Below, piece after piece: positions 53,802-64,000 of a stretch of 64,000 nt of DNA. Source of the stretch: Rugalucina vietnamica. Its lineage: Eukaryota; Mollusca; Bivalvia; Lucinida; Lucinidae. Location: contig OZ024876.1 in assembly GCA_964017185.1 (NCBI GenBank), positions 1,238,001 to 1,302,000 of the forward strand. The letters run 5' to 3'. The notes under the pieces are model-generated. The model was not told the origin of the DNA. It did not search any database and was given only the letters and a program-made list of their open reading frames with translations. Positions within the stretch are counted from its first letter, which is position 1; every line of letters starts with the position of its first letter. The position numbers were made by a program, and so were the translations under genes.

Positions 53802-54722
53802 TTATCGCCGAGAACGATCATTGCTGAAACCCGCACGATAACCGGTTGATCTATGTCCGCCAAACTTCCTGTAGTTACCTCCCCTCGACCGTAAACCCCT
53901 CGACTCCGATTCTCCACCAGTGTTGTAAATACACGACCGAAAATTGTTGTTCAATGTGTACACGCCCCGTCTGGAAACATGAACGCCGTCATCTTCTAAC
54001 ATTCCATGAGCTGGTTTACCTCTGTACGAAAGGTTACTGTTATCACACAGTCTGATACCTTGTACCCCGAATAAGCGTTCTTTGATCATAGCATTTGCGA
54101 TTTCAAGTTTATTGTAGATCTTCGGATCCTTACAAGGTAGACCAAGGGAGACAATCACCTGCGCACTGGGATACTTTTCCTTGATTAAATTAACGAGATT
54201 GCAATACGCCGTCGCGTGATCTGTTGCTGAGAGACTTTTGATATCGTTGCAAGACAGGTGAAGTAGAAACTTGGACACTTTTTCATTAATCTCCAAAGAA
54301 CCAATATATTCCGTTGCCTCAGAGACAGTGTACTTTATCACCTTGCGTACGTAATATCGTTCGCCTGCAATGTATCTTGTACTAAGAAAACGCACATTAG
54401 ACGTTCCAATTAAGAGCACGGTATCTTTTACGCTTTCAGTACGATTAACGTCATTGGTGTTAGGTTGTGTCGAATGTTTTCCTTTCTTTGACGCTGATTC
54501 TGTCGCCGAAACATTCAGATTATTCGCCGCCGCATTGTTCCCTTTCGATTTATCCGCCAGACTGAACGTCGCTGATTCCGCCCCCGAGGTACGTTGATGA
54601 TCTGACGTCGACGTCGCGCTATGTTGAGTGACGTTGATTCGTGCTGAAGCCGCCGCGCTGTATGTATTACTCCCGGTCTCGCTGTCAGAGATAATTACTG
54701 GAGAGTTTTCCGTTGATCCCAC
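53802..54722 (-). CDS. LINE A ORF1 with SGNH-like domain
   Basis: About 306 codons, open upstream to ~54765, but no ATG starts the frame (the first codon usable here is GTG). Residues 1-100 are low-complexity S/T/N/A-rich. From ~101: VLLIGTSNVR (GDSx-like, G106-S108), LHLSCNDIKS (GxND-like), and DDGVHVSRRGV (D..H block). The C-terminal 40 residues are G/R-rich (SRGLRSRGGNYRKFGGHRST). An esterase-like ORF1 is known from CR1-type LINEs; the basic tail probably binds RNA. The changed GDS block makes enzyme activity uncertain. Confidence 0.7.
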   Translation of the reverse strand: MGSTENSPVIISDSETGSNTYSAAASARINVTQHSATSTSDHQRTSGAESATFSLADKSKGNNAAANNLNVSATESASKKGKHSTQPNTNDVNRTESVKDTVLLIGTSNVRFLSTRYIAGERYYVRKVIKYTVSEATEYIGSLEINEKVSKFLLHLSCNDIKSLSATDHATAYCNLVNLIKEKYPSAQVIVSLGLPCKDPKIYNKLEIANAMIKERLFGVQGIRLCDNSNLSYRGKPAHGMLEDDGVHVSRRGVYTLNNNFRSCIYNTGGESESRGLRSRGGNYRKFGGHRSTGYRAGFSNDRSRR

Positions 54723-55562
54723 CAGTAACGAATCATCGGCCCGTGAAGCATGCGATTTTTTTTATTTACGTCACCGTGACGTAACGTAACAGTTCGAGCG
54801 AAACTTGGAGGCGGTCCGTAGTGCAACGGGAAGCTAGTGAATAGCCCGGCAAACTAGGGATCTTCCACTGCTGCGTTTGATCACGGTCGTCTCACGTCTC
54901 GTCCCGTTTCCTACGGAATACTCAACACGTTTTGTTGCGTAAAGTTACGGTGCGTTACGGTCTTTGACGGTGTTCACCCTGTTCTACTACGTATGTCACG
55001 TTATGTTACGGTTATCACGGCGCGTGAAGTTTATAGATATAAAATGGCATACGATGGGGACAAATTCCTTCATATTGGAGCAGTCACTATAGTGAACAAT
55101 AGAGACCATACGCTGCACTATGCAAATGAAGAGGAAATACAATCCCGAACTTAATCAACTCTGCCGTCGGTTGTTGAGGAGCGCGGTTGTTATAATTTCA
55201 AAGGACGTTTTCGTATACAAAAGGAAAAAAAAGTGCTTGATATTGTATGGTGTCTACGTTTTGTCCGTAGCTGACCTTGACAGAACGAAAAAAACGTGTT
55301 ACGCCTTGGTCAGCATGCAACTGACCGCATAAGAAAGTAACAGGCCGTAATAGAACGTGCTAATGATCGTGATACATCGTGGATAACCGTAACGTACATG
55401 AGCGCCTTCGTGACACACCGGCTTATCACTACCACGGCTTGTTACGGATATCGTAATACAATGTAAGAAAACTAAATGTATTACCAAAAATCCACGGCAC
55501 GCTACGTTTCTAGCAAACGGGGCTGCCGGGGCCGCCGGGAACATAGTGTAAACGCAGTATTA

Positions 55563-55833
55563 GTGAATACCTGTGACAATGTGAAGACTAACTTTATCTA
55601 CGACTGTTAACTTTCCTTTTTGTAAATCTTAGGAGGTAGTAAGAAAAGATGGGCCAGGAATCGATGCAGTTCTTATTGTTTTTAAAATCTGTCGTATCAT
55701 AAATTGCTTCTATGTGAAAATGTCGGATGAACATCAAACATAAACTGCGGGCGGCATCGGTCATCTTTAATTAAGAAAATTTATGCCAAATTTTATGCAA
55801 TCACTTCGTTCTATGAATGCACATTTTAGATAG
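55563..55833. other. non-coding spacer
   Basis: Nothing recognised. Confidence 0.4.
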
Positions 55834-56037
55834 CATTACGAAAACATGCCTAGTAATCATACAGAGACTTTTTAACTTTCATAAAATGAAAATTTTCAGT
55901 AGAATTTTTTTCATATTTTTTCATTATTTTTTCTTTTTTTTTTCTTTTATTTTCTTTTTTTTTTTTGGTTTTATTTATTTTTTTTTTTTTGCTCAAAACA
56001 TAAATTGTGGGCACACGTTAGAACCAGTACCACGGGG
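55834..56037 (-). mobile_element. family A TIR element, partial
   Basis: CATTACGAAAACATGCCTAG terminus, long T-rich stretch (55906-55991), then GCTCAAAACATAAATTGTGG and CACACGTTAGAACC, after which the left inverted arm begins. The second half of the element is not seen here. Confidence 0.6.
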
Positions 56038-56472
56038 ACCCAACTGTTAATCGTGATAATTGATGCGACGTGGAATGTTGATGCATGATATTATGAAGTG
56101 CCGTATGCGTCGGCGAGATCGTTACGAATGCGACGTTCCACATCCTCTGCCCTTGGACGGTAAGTACCACATGTTTTGCCCTCGTGAAAATAAACAAAGC
56201 CGCGTTTACAAAATCGGCGTCCACTTTGATCTGCAAAATTCTTCTATGTTCCCACTTGAAGTCAATTGGAATACTTACGGCACTTGTGTTTTTCAGCTAA
56301 TGGTTTATAAAGTTGACGGGCAGATACAAGGGGTCCACGGAATCTCTTAAAATCCTTGTGTTTTTCTTTGTCTTGGCTGTAAACTAAGAAGTGTAAGACA
56401 GTCCTGTAGATGTCTTTGTTGAAATATGTATTCAAACGGCTTTGTAAAAGCACATTTATCTCGTGAGCCTTG

Positions 56473-56516
<44 letters not shown>

Positions 56517-56560
56517 GATAAGCATTTTTGTATGCATCGAAGACGTTGTTAAAATTTAAT
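56038..56560 (+). repeat. left arm of a ~520-bp inverted repeat around LINE B
   Basis: Starts ACCCAACTGTTAATCGTGAT and shares ordered blocks with the minus strand of 62580-63092 (CGACGTTCCACATCCT, CAGTCCTGT, ACGGCTTTGTAAA, GTATGCATCGAAGACG). Both arms can encode a short similar peptide (YECDVPHPL, GKYHMF, RVYKIGVHFDLQ). A GGTAAGTA donor-like site lies at ~56160. A 43-bp poly-A (56470-56512) is specific to this arm. Confidence 0.65.
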
Positions 56561-56632
56561 ATGCGACACAGAAATGCATCGTGGAAGAATGAGACCGATG
56601 AATCAGTAAAATAAAATAGCAAATATTACGAT

Positions 56633-57547
56633 ATGGAGACAGTGATACATTTTCTTCAATTAATATTTTCTAATGCCGGATCATATATAGAAGACACTGG
56701 TGAGTCTGATGAACAGGTCCGAGACGTACAGCTGAATCTAGACTCTGCTCTCGGGGGTGATGCTGAAACGGGCGAGGATTCGCAATCATTGAAAGATACA
56801 TGTATGATAAATCCAGAATCAAATACAGCAAGCGACGTGAATAACATTCCCATTTCAAAAACAGAAACTACTTTTGAAAGGTTATCAAGAGAAAGAATCT
56901 TCTTGGTAATTGGTGACTCAAACTCACAACGAATCCACTTCAAGGACCCGGATGTGAAAAACGTTTCAATGTCGGGCGGATCTGCTATCAACATTGATGA
57001 ATTGCTTTCGAGGGCTGTCGCAGAGGCAGGAGACAAAGCTGTCAAGCGTATTGTTGTCCATCTAGGAACTAATGATATAACCAGGTATAAGGCAGATGCC
57101 AACCAGGTTATATTAGAGATAACAACTGCTATGAATAAAATACGGGAGAAGTTTCCTTCCTCTGAGATAGCTTTCTCAAGCATTCCTCACAGACGGGGAA
57201 AATCAAATATAACACTAAATCTAAATAACAGTATTAAGATGGTGAACGAATTCTTCTTGAAAATGGCAAAACGGGAAAAATATCTGTGTTTTTTGAACAA
57301 TGATGACTATCTCTTGAAAGGTGGCGTACCCGTCCCATCAATGTATGACAGTAGCGATGCTAGAGGTGTCCATGTGAGCACTAAAGGCGCCACCTTCCTT
57401 GAAGACAATATGCAATGTTTCTTTGACAGTGAGGAATCATCGGAGCTGGATATTGACGTTGAAACGCCTTCCAACAGGAAGCGGAATCGTAGCGTCATGT
57501 CGAACATGCCCCCTTCCGAAAGCAGTCGGATAAAACAAAAAAACTAA
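56633..57547 (+). CDS. LINE B ORF1 with SGNH-like domain
   Basis: 304 codons from ATG 56633. Residues 1-88 are acidic and low in structure. LVIGDSNSQRI (G94-N97) is a good GDSN block, HLGTNDI (G145-D148) a good GxND block, and SDARGVHVSTKG the histidine block, although the usual Asp three before His is Arg here with an Asp two further upstream. The last 40 residues are basic (SNRKRNRSV, SSRIKQKN). Such ORF1 proteins probably bind the LINE RNA; the hydrolase role is not settled. ORF2 begins 22 nt downstream. Confidence 0.72.
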   Translation: METVIHFLQLIFSNAGSYIEDTGESDEQVRDVQLNLDSALGGDAETGEDSQSLKDTCMINPESNTASDVNNIPISKTETTFERLSRERIFLVIGDSNSQRIHFKDPDVKNVSMSGGSAINIDELLSRAVAEAGDKAVKRIVVHLGTNDITRYKADANQVILEITTAMNKIREKFPSSEIAFSSIPHRRGKSNITLNLNNSIKMVNEFFLKMAKREKYLCFLNNDDYLLKGGVPVPSMYDSSDARGVHVSTKGATFLEDNMQCFFDSEESSELDIDVETPSNRKRNRSVMSNMPPSESSRIKQKN

Positions 57548-57569
57548 CATCCCAGTAGCCGTTTATAAT

Positions 57570-59708
57570 ATGGTTCGTATTGCATCAGTAAACGTAAACG
57601 GTTTGAATAATAAATCAAAAAGACAAAACATTTTCAGATGGTTTGAAAAGCAACGTTTTGACATCATATTGATACAAGAAACCCATTGTAGTAATGCCGA
57701 TATAGAAAATAGCTGGATTAAAGATTGGAGTGGTGAAAGTTTTTGGAACCACGGTACTAACTTATCGAAAGGGGTTAGTGTTCTGTTTAAAAAATCGCAC
57801 ATATTCGTTATAAATGATGTCATTAGTTTCATAGATGGGCGAGTCACGTCTGTCAAATTAACTATTAATGATCAGAAAATTCAAATTATAAACGTATATG
57901 CTCCTAATAATTCCGTTGACAGAAAACGTTTCAACGTCAATATATCCACGATATTAGATGATAATTATGTTCATATACTTGCGGGCGATTTTAATTGTGC
58001 TCAGAATAATCAAAAGGACAGAGACCCAAAACAAAAAAATGATGATCAAGGCTTGAAAGAATTGTTGGACATGATAAAACAATATAGTCTCGAAGACATA
58101 TATCGAAAGCGATATCCAAATAAAAGCAGTTTTACTTTCTCTAGAGGTAATTCGAGATCGCGAATTGATTATTTTCTGACATCAGCAATGCTAGACGGAT
58201 ACATAAATGATACGGCCGTCATAAATTTTCCTTTCAGCGACCATGATGCCATTACGTTGCAATTAGATTTATCTAAATCTCTAAAAGGTCCAGGTGTCTG
58301 GAAAATGAATGTGAATACAATTCAATCGGATACCTTTCGAGAGTCTTTAGAAAAATTATGGCCAAACTGGGTCAGTCGTATAAATGACTATGAAAACATA
58401 TTAATATGGTGGGAAATGATAAAAATATTAGTAAAACAGTTAACAATTGAAATAAGTAAAAGCTTAAGTATCAATAAACATCAGCTTGAACAATTAGAAA
58501 ATCGTTTGAATGAAATAAAAGATTCTAATAATCATATGCATAAACAAGAAAGTAAAATTCTACAAAATAAGATAAAACTGTATTACGAAAAGCAGACTGA
58601 AGCAGCTAAAATAAGATCAAGGGTAAAACATTTTGAAGAAGGCGAAAAGTCTTCTAAATATTTCTTTAATTTAGAAAAACATAATGTAAGTAATAAAATA
58701 TGGACAAAAATAAAATGTAAAGATGGGTCATATAAATGCGATATAACTTCTATTCTTGAAGAACAGAAAAACTTTTTCGAGCAATTATTTAGGTCAGAGG
58801 GAATAAACACAACTGAAGCAGAATCCTTATTACAGTCAGTTGACGTACAATTATCAGAAGACGAGAAGTCATTTTGTGAAAAAGAGGTCACACAGGAAGA
58901 AATTTATAAAGTAATTAAGTTGTTAAAGTCTAATAAGTCTCCGGGCGATGATGGGATAATTGCTGAATTTTATCAAACATACTGGTATCTTATACACGAT
59001 GAATTAACACTTGTTATTAAATATGCACTTGAAAATGGCTCCTTAAGCAACAGTCAATATAACGCAATTATAACCCTTTTATATAAAAAGGGAAATAGGG
59101 AAGAAATAACAAACTGGAGGCCCATTTCTTTATTAAATAATGACTATAAGATAATCACAAAAATACTTGCTGAGAGACTGAAACTGTTTTTGCCCAAACT
59201 TATCCACACCGATCAAAAAGGATTTGTTAAAAGTAGAAATATTTCCGAAGCAAACCGTTTTATACAAGATGTTATTGAATATGCTGATCAAAGAAACATG
59301 CCCGGTTCTATTATTTTTATCGATTATATGAAAGCCTTTGACCGGGTAGAATGGGAGTGGACGCTGAAATGCTTAGAAACTTTTGACTTTGGACATAAAT
59401 TTAGATCTTGGATAAAAATGATATTTAAAAATGCCAAAACATGCATACTGACGAACGGTTTCAGATCTTCTTACTTCAAAATATCTCGTTCAATGCGGCA
59501 AGGCTGTCCGATCAGTCCGCTTTTATATATTCTACAAGCTGAACCGTTGGCATGTGCGATTCGAAAAAGTGACAGCATAATCGGAATACCTCTACCATAT
59601 ATTAACCCTAATACTGGTAAACAAGCAGAGGCTAAAATTGTTTCGTATGTGGATGATTTCCAATTTTTCAACAGTTCTGAAGAATCTATGTCGAGACATT
59701 TAAAATAA
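57570..59708 (+). pseudogene. LINE B ORF2: endonuclease and RT, cut after YVDD
   Basis: ATG at 57570; 712 codons to a stop at 59706-59708. Endonuclease: ASVNVNGLNNKSKR, IILIQETHC, INVYAPNN, LAGDFNCAQNN, SRIDYFL, FPFSDHDAI. RT: WRPISLLNNDYKIITK, IFIDYMKAFDRVEW, MRQGCPISPLLYIL and catalytic YVDD at ~693-696. The pattern is L1/Tx1-like, unlike LINE A. The stop follows a shift in an AAAA run near 59700; coding continues in another frame. Confidence 0.8.
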
Positions 59709-60511
59709 CAGAAAAGTTTGAAAAGGCGTCTGGGGCTAATATACATAAACATAAAACTGTCGGTTTATATATAGGAGCATGGAAAAATAAAAACCCTGGC
59801 TTTACAGATATATCATGGACAAAAACAAATGTCAAAACATTAGGGATCCATCATGGGTATGACATAAACGAAACCGCTATATGGATGGAAAAAATCAACA
59901 AAATTAAAAGTTGTATACATATTTGGAAAACTCGTGAATTATCATATGTAGGAAAAGTTTTAATAATAAAATCCTTATTAGTGTCTCAGATTGGATACTT
60001 AGCAGATATAAAACCTGTGCCAAATAACGTGATAAAAGAAATCGAGGGTCTATTTTGGAATTTTCTATGGAATAATAAACAGCCACTTGTAAATAGGAAA
60101 ACTATGTATCTTAACCGCAATGAAGGTGGGGTAAAAATGCTGAACTTAAAGGACTTTATTGACTCAAAGCATATACACTTTATGTATAAGATAATTTCAT
60201 CTAATTATGATAACTGGAATATTATTGGTAAACACTGGCTCAAATACCTAGATTCAGAATACAACATTGATTATTTCATTTGTAAATGTACCAGTATTAA
60301 AGGTCTTAACATAAGCAGACTTCCAATATTCTATAGAGACAGTATTAAAGCATGGGTTAAATTTAAGAGTGTTTTATCTTTTAAAGACAAAAAAAGCATC
60401 TTAGATTCTCTCTTGTTTGGAAACAAATACTTAACGCATCGAAATACACCTGTCTTTATAAGTTCCTTTAGTAAATTAACATTAAAAAGGTCAGGGATAT
60501 ATGGGACATAG
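59700..60511 (+). pseudogene. LINE B ORF2, RT thumb and connection region, frame-shifted
   Basis: Continues the ORF2 protein in a different frame: KNKNPGFTDISWTKTNVKTL, ELSYVGKVLIIKSLLVSQIG and GLFWNFLWNNKQPLVNR. These are the region after YxDD in L1/Tx1-type proteins. It ends at 60511 after a second shift in an AAAAA run near 60485. Confidence 0.75.
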
Positions 60512-61347
60512 AAACGAATACTTTTGTAGCACAAAATTCTATTCAGAACAGACTTAACGATTATACAGGTTGGATCGCTAAATATAACAAAATAAAGGCA
60601 AGTTTTTCAGCCGCCATGTTAGAAATTTTGACAGGACCAAGCCAAAATGAAATGAAAACAGTCACTTTTAATAATGACCTTACTCTTTTAGTAAATAACA
60701 AGCATTTGGAGTCGCGAGTCTTAAAACTTAAATTTATACAAAACATTATTCAAGACAGCAATTTCGAACGGAAATATCAGGTTAAATGGGGTACCGTCTT
60801 CAATCAAAATTTTAACTGGAAAGAAATTTGGCTTGTAAATCTCGAAATACCTCTTAGTAATAAAGAAAAGGAATTCCAGTGGAAAATAATACATAACGCT
60901 ATTTATACGGAACACAAACTACTTCTTATGAATATGTCGGAAGATGGATTTTGTCATTTTTGCAAATCAAATTTGGAAACAGTAGCACATCTGTTCTTTT
61001 ACTGTAGAAGAATTAATTGGATATGTTTTAAAATAGAACAAAAATTGAATCGTGTGCTAGCAGAAGACTCAAAGTCTGCAATTAAAATCGCTCCACACCA
61101 ATTCATTCTTGGGTATTTGCACGAAAACAAGAATGTCAGGGTTTTCGTTAATCTAATCATCGTACTGGTTAAATGGGAAATATGGAAAATTAGAAATGGC
61201 ATAAAATTTGATAATAAACAAGTTAGCAACAACTTTATTTTGGAACATATAATGCAGAAAATAAAATCAGTTATAAGATTTCTAGAAGGCACTAATATTG
61301 CATGCAAATACCAAAACGAGATAAAATTATGGAAAATGTTAGATTGA
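60490..61347 (+). pseudogene. LINE B ORF2 C-terminal part with zinc knuckle
   Basis: Third frame. Reads WKIIHNAIYTEHKLLLMN, then CHFCKSNLETVAHLFFYC, the C-x2-C-x7-H-x4-C knuckle usual at the L1-type ORF2 C-terminus. Stop at 61347. Confidence 0.75.
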
Positions 61348-61407
61348 AAAGTCATAAGAAATATTTATAGATTATTTATTTTGAACATCACAGATTATAC
61401 AACACAG

Positions 61408-61448
<41 letters not shown>

Positions 61449-62000
61449 GTTTGTTAGTCTTCCATAAGTTCATCTTCATCTATCTGTTTGACTTACTATC
61501 ATCTCACTTAATCATGTATGTATATACCCAAACATAATTGACCTTGATCTATTCTTCAAACCTTCTCGTGGATCAACTGTTTATGCACGAGTACTACATC
61601 ACTTTTCTAACTTCCTTCGTTCCTTTTGTTTTTTAAATGATTCTTTTGTATTTAAAATGATATCAAATGATATAACTAGTAGTAAAAATGAAAGAATAAT
61701 AAAACCGAATAGAAACAACAGAAAAGTGTGCAAAACTAGCTATGTTAAAATGTTAAATAAATTGAGTTATATACTATTTATATATTAAAAATAAACCTAT
61801 ATAATTTGTTACTATCATCCTACCATTCAATCATCATGTTAAAATGTTAAATAAATTTAGTGTTACATGTATATACTATTTATATATTGAAAATAAAACT
61901 TAATATTTTGTTATCATCATCCTACCATTCAATCATCATCTGTCTGTCATATCATTCACCCATCGGAGAAGCCTGCGGCAAAAAAAAAAAAAAAAAAAAA
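61348..62000 (+). repeat. LINE B 3' region: (ATC)n, tandem 93-bp repeat, poly-A
   Basis: ATC repeated ~15 times (61404-61448). Then AAATGTTAAATAAATT-GAGTTA-type units twice (61744, 61838) with ATCATCCTACCATTCAATCA between. Poly-A run at 61980-62000. Confidence 0.7.
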
Positions 62001-62579
62001 TATTTTCTAGATACATGTTAATGGGGTCAACCATGGGTTTTAGGCGTGTAGGGTCGACTCGAACATATAATGCCCGATCGCTAGCTTATCCGCTTCTTCG
62101 TCTGTTCCTTTATCTTTCTTTTTTCAAACAATGACATCAATGAAGTAAACCAGACTGTGGCCGTACCAGGGGTTTTAGGGCGGCAAAGGAGAAGGGCCTT
62201 TTATTTTTATTTTCTGGGAGCGGGGGAGCACTAAAATATTTCAAGGGAACTGGGGAGCAAGCAAAATCTTTTTTGGGGTTTTATGGAGTAGGAGTTGGGT
62301 AAAACATTTTATGGAGCTAACGCCATTTGTTTTTCAGGGAGTAGGGAGTTAACTACGGGATTCAACTTGCGTGAAAGCCATCGCTTCCTGCAAACCTTCA
62401 TTGCTTGTTGTGTAGTTATGTTACTCGAATGTTAACAAAGCTGTATCAGAAACCCCACGCTGTGACCTCATTTAAATAGAAATAGCATATGCTTTGAACT
62501 TGTAGTCCAGGGAAAAGATACGCCATGCAATATTGCGCTTCATAAAGACACTCGTTATGCTTCTGTATTGACGTAAATA
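62001..62579. other. non-coding stretch
   Basis: Contains G-rich GGGAGC / GGGGAGCAAG words at 62215-62350. No domain or known repeat was recognised. Confidence 0.4.
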
Positions 62580-63092
62580 ACTTTTGAAAGAGCACGAAAT
62601 GCTAATTCTTCCATGACTCATTCTAGTAGTGCGTACCTTCGTCTTCGATGCATACAAAATATGCTTATCTTACTGTTTTTCACGCTCAGTAGATAAATGA
62701 GCATTTACAAAGCCGTTTGTATACATAGTTCAATAAAGACACAAACAGGACTGTGTTATACTTCTGCGTTTAAGACCGAGACAAAGAAAAACAAAATGAC
62801 TTAAAGAATTAATGACTTTCCGTGGCACCGTTGTAACTACCCGTCAACTTTATAAACCATAAGCTGAAAAACACAAGTGGGAACATTGAAGACTTTTGCA
62901 GATCAAAGTGGACGCCGATTTTGTAAACTCGGATTTGTTTATTTTCACGAGAGAAAAACATGTGGTACTTGCCGTCCAATGCCAAAGGATGTGGAACGTC
63001 GCATTCGTAACAATAGCGCCGACGCATACGAAAGTTCAAAATAACATGCATTAACATTCCACTTCGCATCAATAATCACGATTAACAGTTGG
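62580..63092 (-). repeat. right arm of the inverted repeat around LINE B
   Basis: Reverse complement of 56038-56560 with clear divergence (indels and many substitutions). The short peptide frame at 62809-63072 (minus) parallels that of the left arm. Confidence 0.65.
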
Positions 63093-63180
63093 GTCCCATC
63101 TATGCTTTAGAACAAAAATAAGACCAAAAAAAAAAAAAAAAAGGTATAAACCTGCATGCCCCAGTTTTATCCTATCCTTA
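63093..63180 (+). mobile_element. family A TIR element remnant
   Basis: CATCTATGCTTTAGAACAAAAATAAG, a poly-A run (63125-63142), then GGTATAAACCTGCATGCCCC and CAGTTTTA, after which PLE sequence follows. The terminus is missing. Confidence 0.55.
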
Positions 63181-64000
63181 TCCTATCCGACGCCTTATCC
63201 TATCTCCTTGATAATATTTATATTAGATTTGGGACCAAGTTATACAGACAAATTGTTGGAATTCCGATGGGTACAAATTGCGCATCTCTCGTAGCTGATT
63301 TATTTTTATACTGCTACGAAAGAGATTTCATGGATTCTCTTAACCATGATAATCAAGCTGATGTTATCGAGGCTTTTAATTCCACATCTAGGTACCTCGA
63401 TGACCTTTTGAACATTGACAACCCTTATTTTGAAGGTATGGTCAATCAAATTTATCCACCTGAACTTCAGTTGAACAAAGCTAATATCTCAGATACCGAA
63501 GCCCCCTTTTTAGATCTACATCTTTCTGTTGCAAATGGATTTGTTTCTTCTAAAATTTATGATAAGCGCGATGACTTTGATTTTGATATAGTAAATTTTC
63601 CTTTTCTGGATGGTGACGTTCCTCGTCGTGCTTCTTATGGTGTATACATTTCGCAACTTATTAGGTTTGCTAGAGTCTGCAATCATGTTACAGACTTCAA
63701 CGCTCGAAATAAAGGTTTAAGCCCGCCAGTAACTTTGTGTTACTGATCGTTCCAAGTCGATACTTCTGTAGTGGTTCTTTTTGTTTTATCTCTTGGTGTT
63801 TAAAAAAAATTTTTGTGCTGTTGACGCCTTATGTATGTTTTCCTATTTCATAGTTAAGTTAAGGTAACTGAGTGGCCACCTATTGGGAAAATAGCTGCTC
63901 ATTCGGCTTACGATATGTTTCATGGTATAAGTACCTGACTGTTAATTTGGTTTTTTCCCACCTCGGTTTTTGGACTGGGAATCTTTTTCTGATTGCGCCT
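63181..64000 (+). mobile_element. PLE copy with internal deletion, runs off the window
   Basis: Starts in the RT just before GIPMGTNCA, preceded by three CTTATCCTATCC-like units. It keeps RYLDD (63390-63404) and one open frame to ~63712. The copy then jumps from ..CGCTCGAAATAAAG to GTTTAAGCCCGCC in the 3' tail, losing ~690 bp at a shared GTTTAA. The tail continues to the window end. Confidence 0.8.

Larger units (their letters stand above)
50068..54768 (-). mobile_element. LINE A, almost complete non-LTR retrotransposon
   Basis: Two ORFs on the minus strand and a 3' end at low coordinates closing in a (TTATC)n tail (50068-50100, six or more units). It is inserted in the outer Harbinger-like element at a GTAACACACCG site. 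ORF2 is intact; ORF1 is open but lacks an ATG, so a small 5' truncation is likely. Confidence 0.85.
48844..55559. mobile_element. Harbinger-like TIR element (outer), carrying an inner copy and a LINE
   Basis: Termini TACTGCGTTTACACTATG and its complement, flanked by TTA on both sides (48841-48843, 55560-55562), fitting the TWA target of PIF/Harbinger elements. Once the inner copy (49002-49987) and LINE A (about 50068-54768) are discounted, about 1.02 kb remains, matching the inner copy's 986 bp. Non-autonomous, non-coding, rich in CGTTACGG/CCGTAACG words. Confidence 0.8.
56600..62000 (+). mobile_element. LINE B, near full-length non-LTR retrotransposon with broken ORF2
   Basis: ORF1 (56633) and ORF2 (57570) lie on the plus strand, followed by a 3' region with (ATC)n at 61404-61448, a ~93-bp tandem duplication (61744-61934) and a poly-A run at 61980-62000. 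It lies between two inverted arms. Confidence 0.8.

Noticed and set aside
56470-56512. Poly-A run taken as a retrogene tail
   Set aside because: The opposite arm of the inverted repeat has only a short A-run at the same point, so this is a local expansion inside the repeat.

Overview
This is a transposon-rich stretch of animal nuclear DNA. It is AT-rich and has no bacterial-type gene packing. Several repeat styles (tRNA-like SINE heads, (GGAC)n-capped repeats, BEL/Pao and Ty3/Gypsy elements, Penelope-like reverse transcriptases, hammerhead-bearing tandem repeats) suggest a lophotrochozoan, most likely a bivalve mollusc. That placement is inference from repeat style; nothing here identifies a species.

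Left part (1-16.4 kb). The left part is a patchwork of 5'-truncated copies of one Penelope-like (PLE) retroelement, a small TIR element family with a CATCAGGAAAAC-like end, other foldback elements, and an old tandem array of a hammerhead-ribozyme repeat (2591-4355) invaded twice by PLE 3' ends. The only plausible host-gene pieces are two CUB-domain exon candidates on the + strand (11387-11537 and 12866-13059).

Centre (15.6-38.6 kb). The centre is a nest. A BEL/Pao LTR element on the + strand is split inside gag by a very young Ty3/Gypsy element on the - strand (17076-27290, near-identical LTRs, 4-bp GAAA duplication). It is split again inside pol by a 2.2-kb composite insert that holds a PLE copy. 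The Gypsy element has a complete layout: LTR, primer-binding site, an extra SGNH-hydrolase-like ORF, gag with an RG-rich tail, a textbook -1 frameshift signal (TTTAAAC, 6-nt spacer, 13-bp stem-loop), pol, polypurine tract and LTR. Pol carries one premature stop. The longest PLE copy follows at 35.7-38.56 kb.

Right part (39-64 kb). The right part holds a decayed hammerhead repeat, a 5'-truncated LINE between two tRNA-like modules, and a clean head-to-tail array of four 375-bp units (43428-44951), each with a type I hammerhead ribozyme on the - strand. Next come a block of bivalve-style repeats with an inner 146-bp tandem array, then two nested Harbinger-like TIR elements, one carrying a nearly complete LINE (50068-54768). 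A second LINE (56.6-62.0 kb) lies between two inverted arms, and a final PLE copy runs off the end.

How the parts relate. The hammerhead array looks like an animal 'retrozyme': a small non-coding repeat whose RNA would cut itself into unit-length, circularisable molecules and that would have to borrow a reverse transcriptase. PLE elements in the same window are candidate helpers; that link is inference. Three unrelated retroelements here (Gypsy, LINE A, LINE B) each encode an SGNH/GDSL-like domain. No bacterial genes, CRISPR arrays or functional rRNA/tRNA genes were seen.
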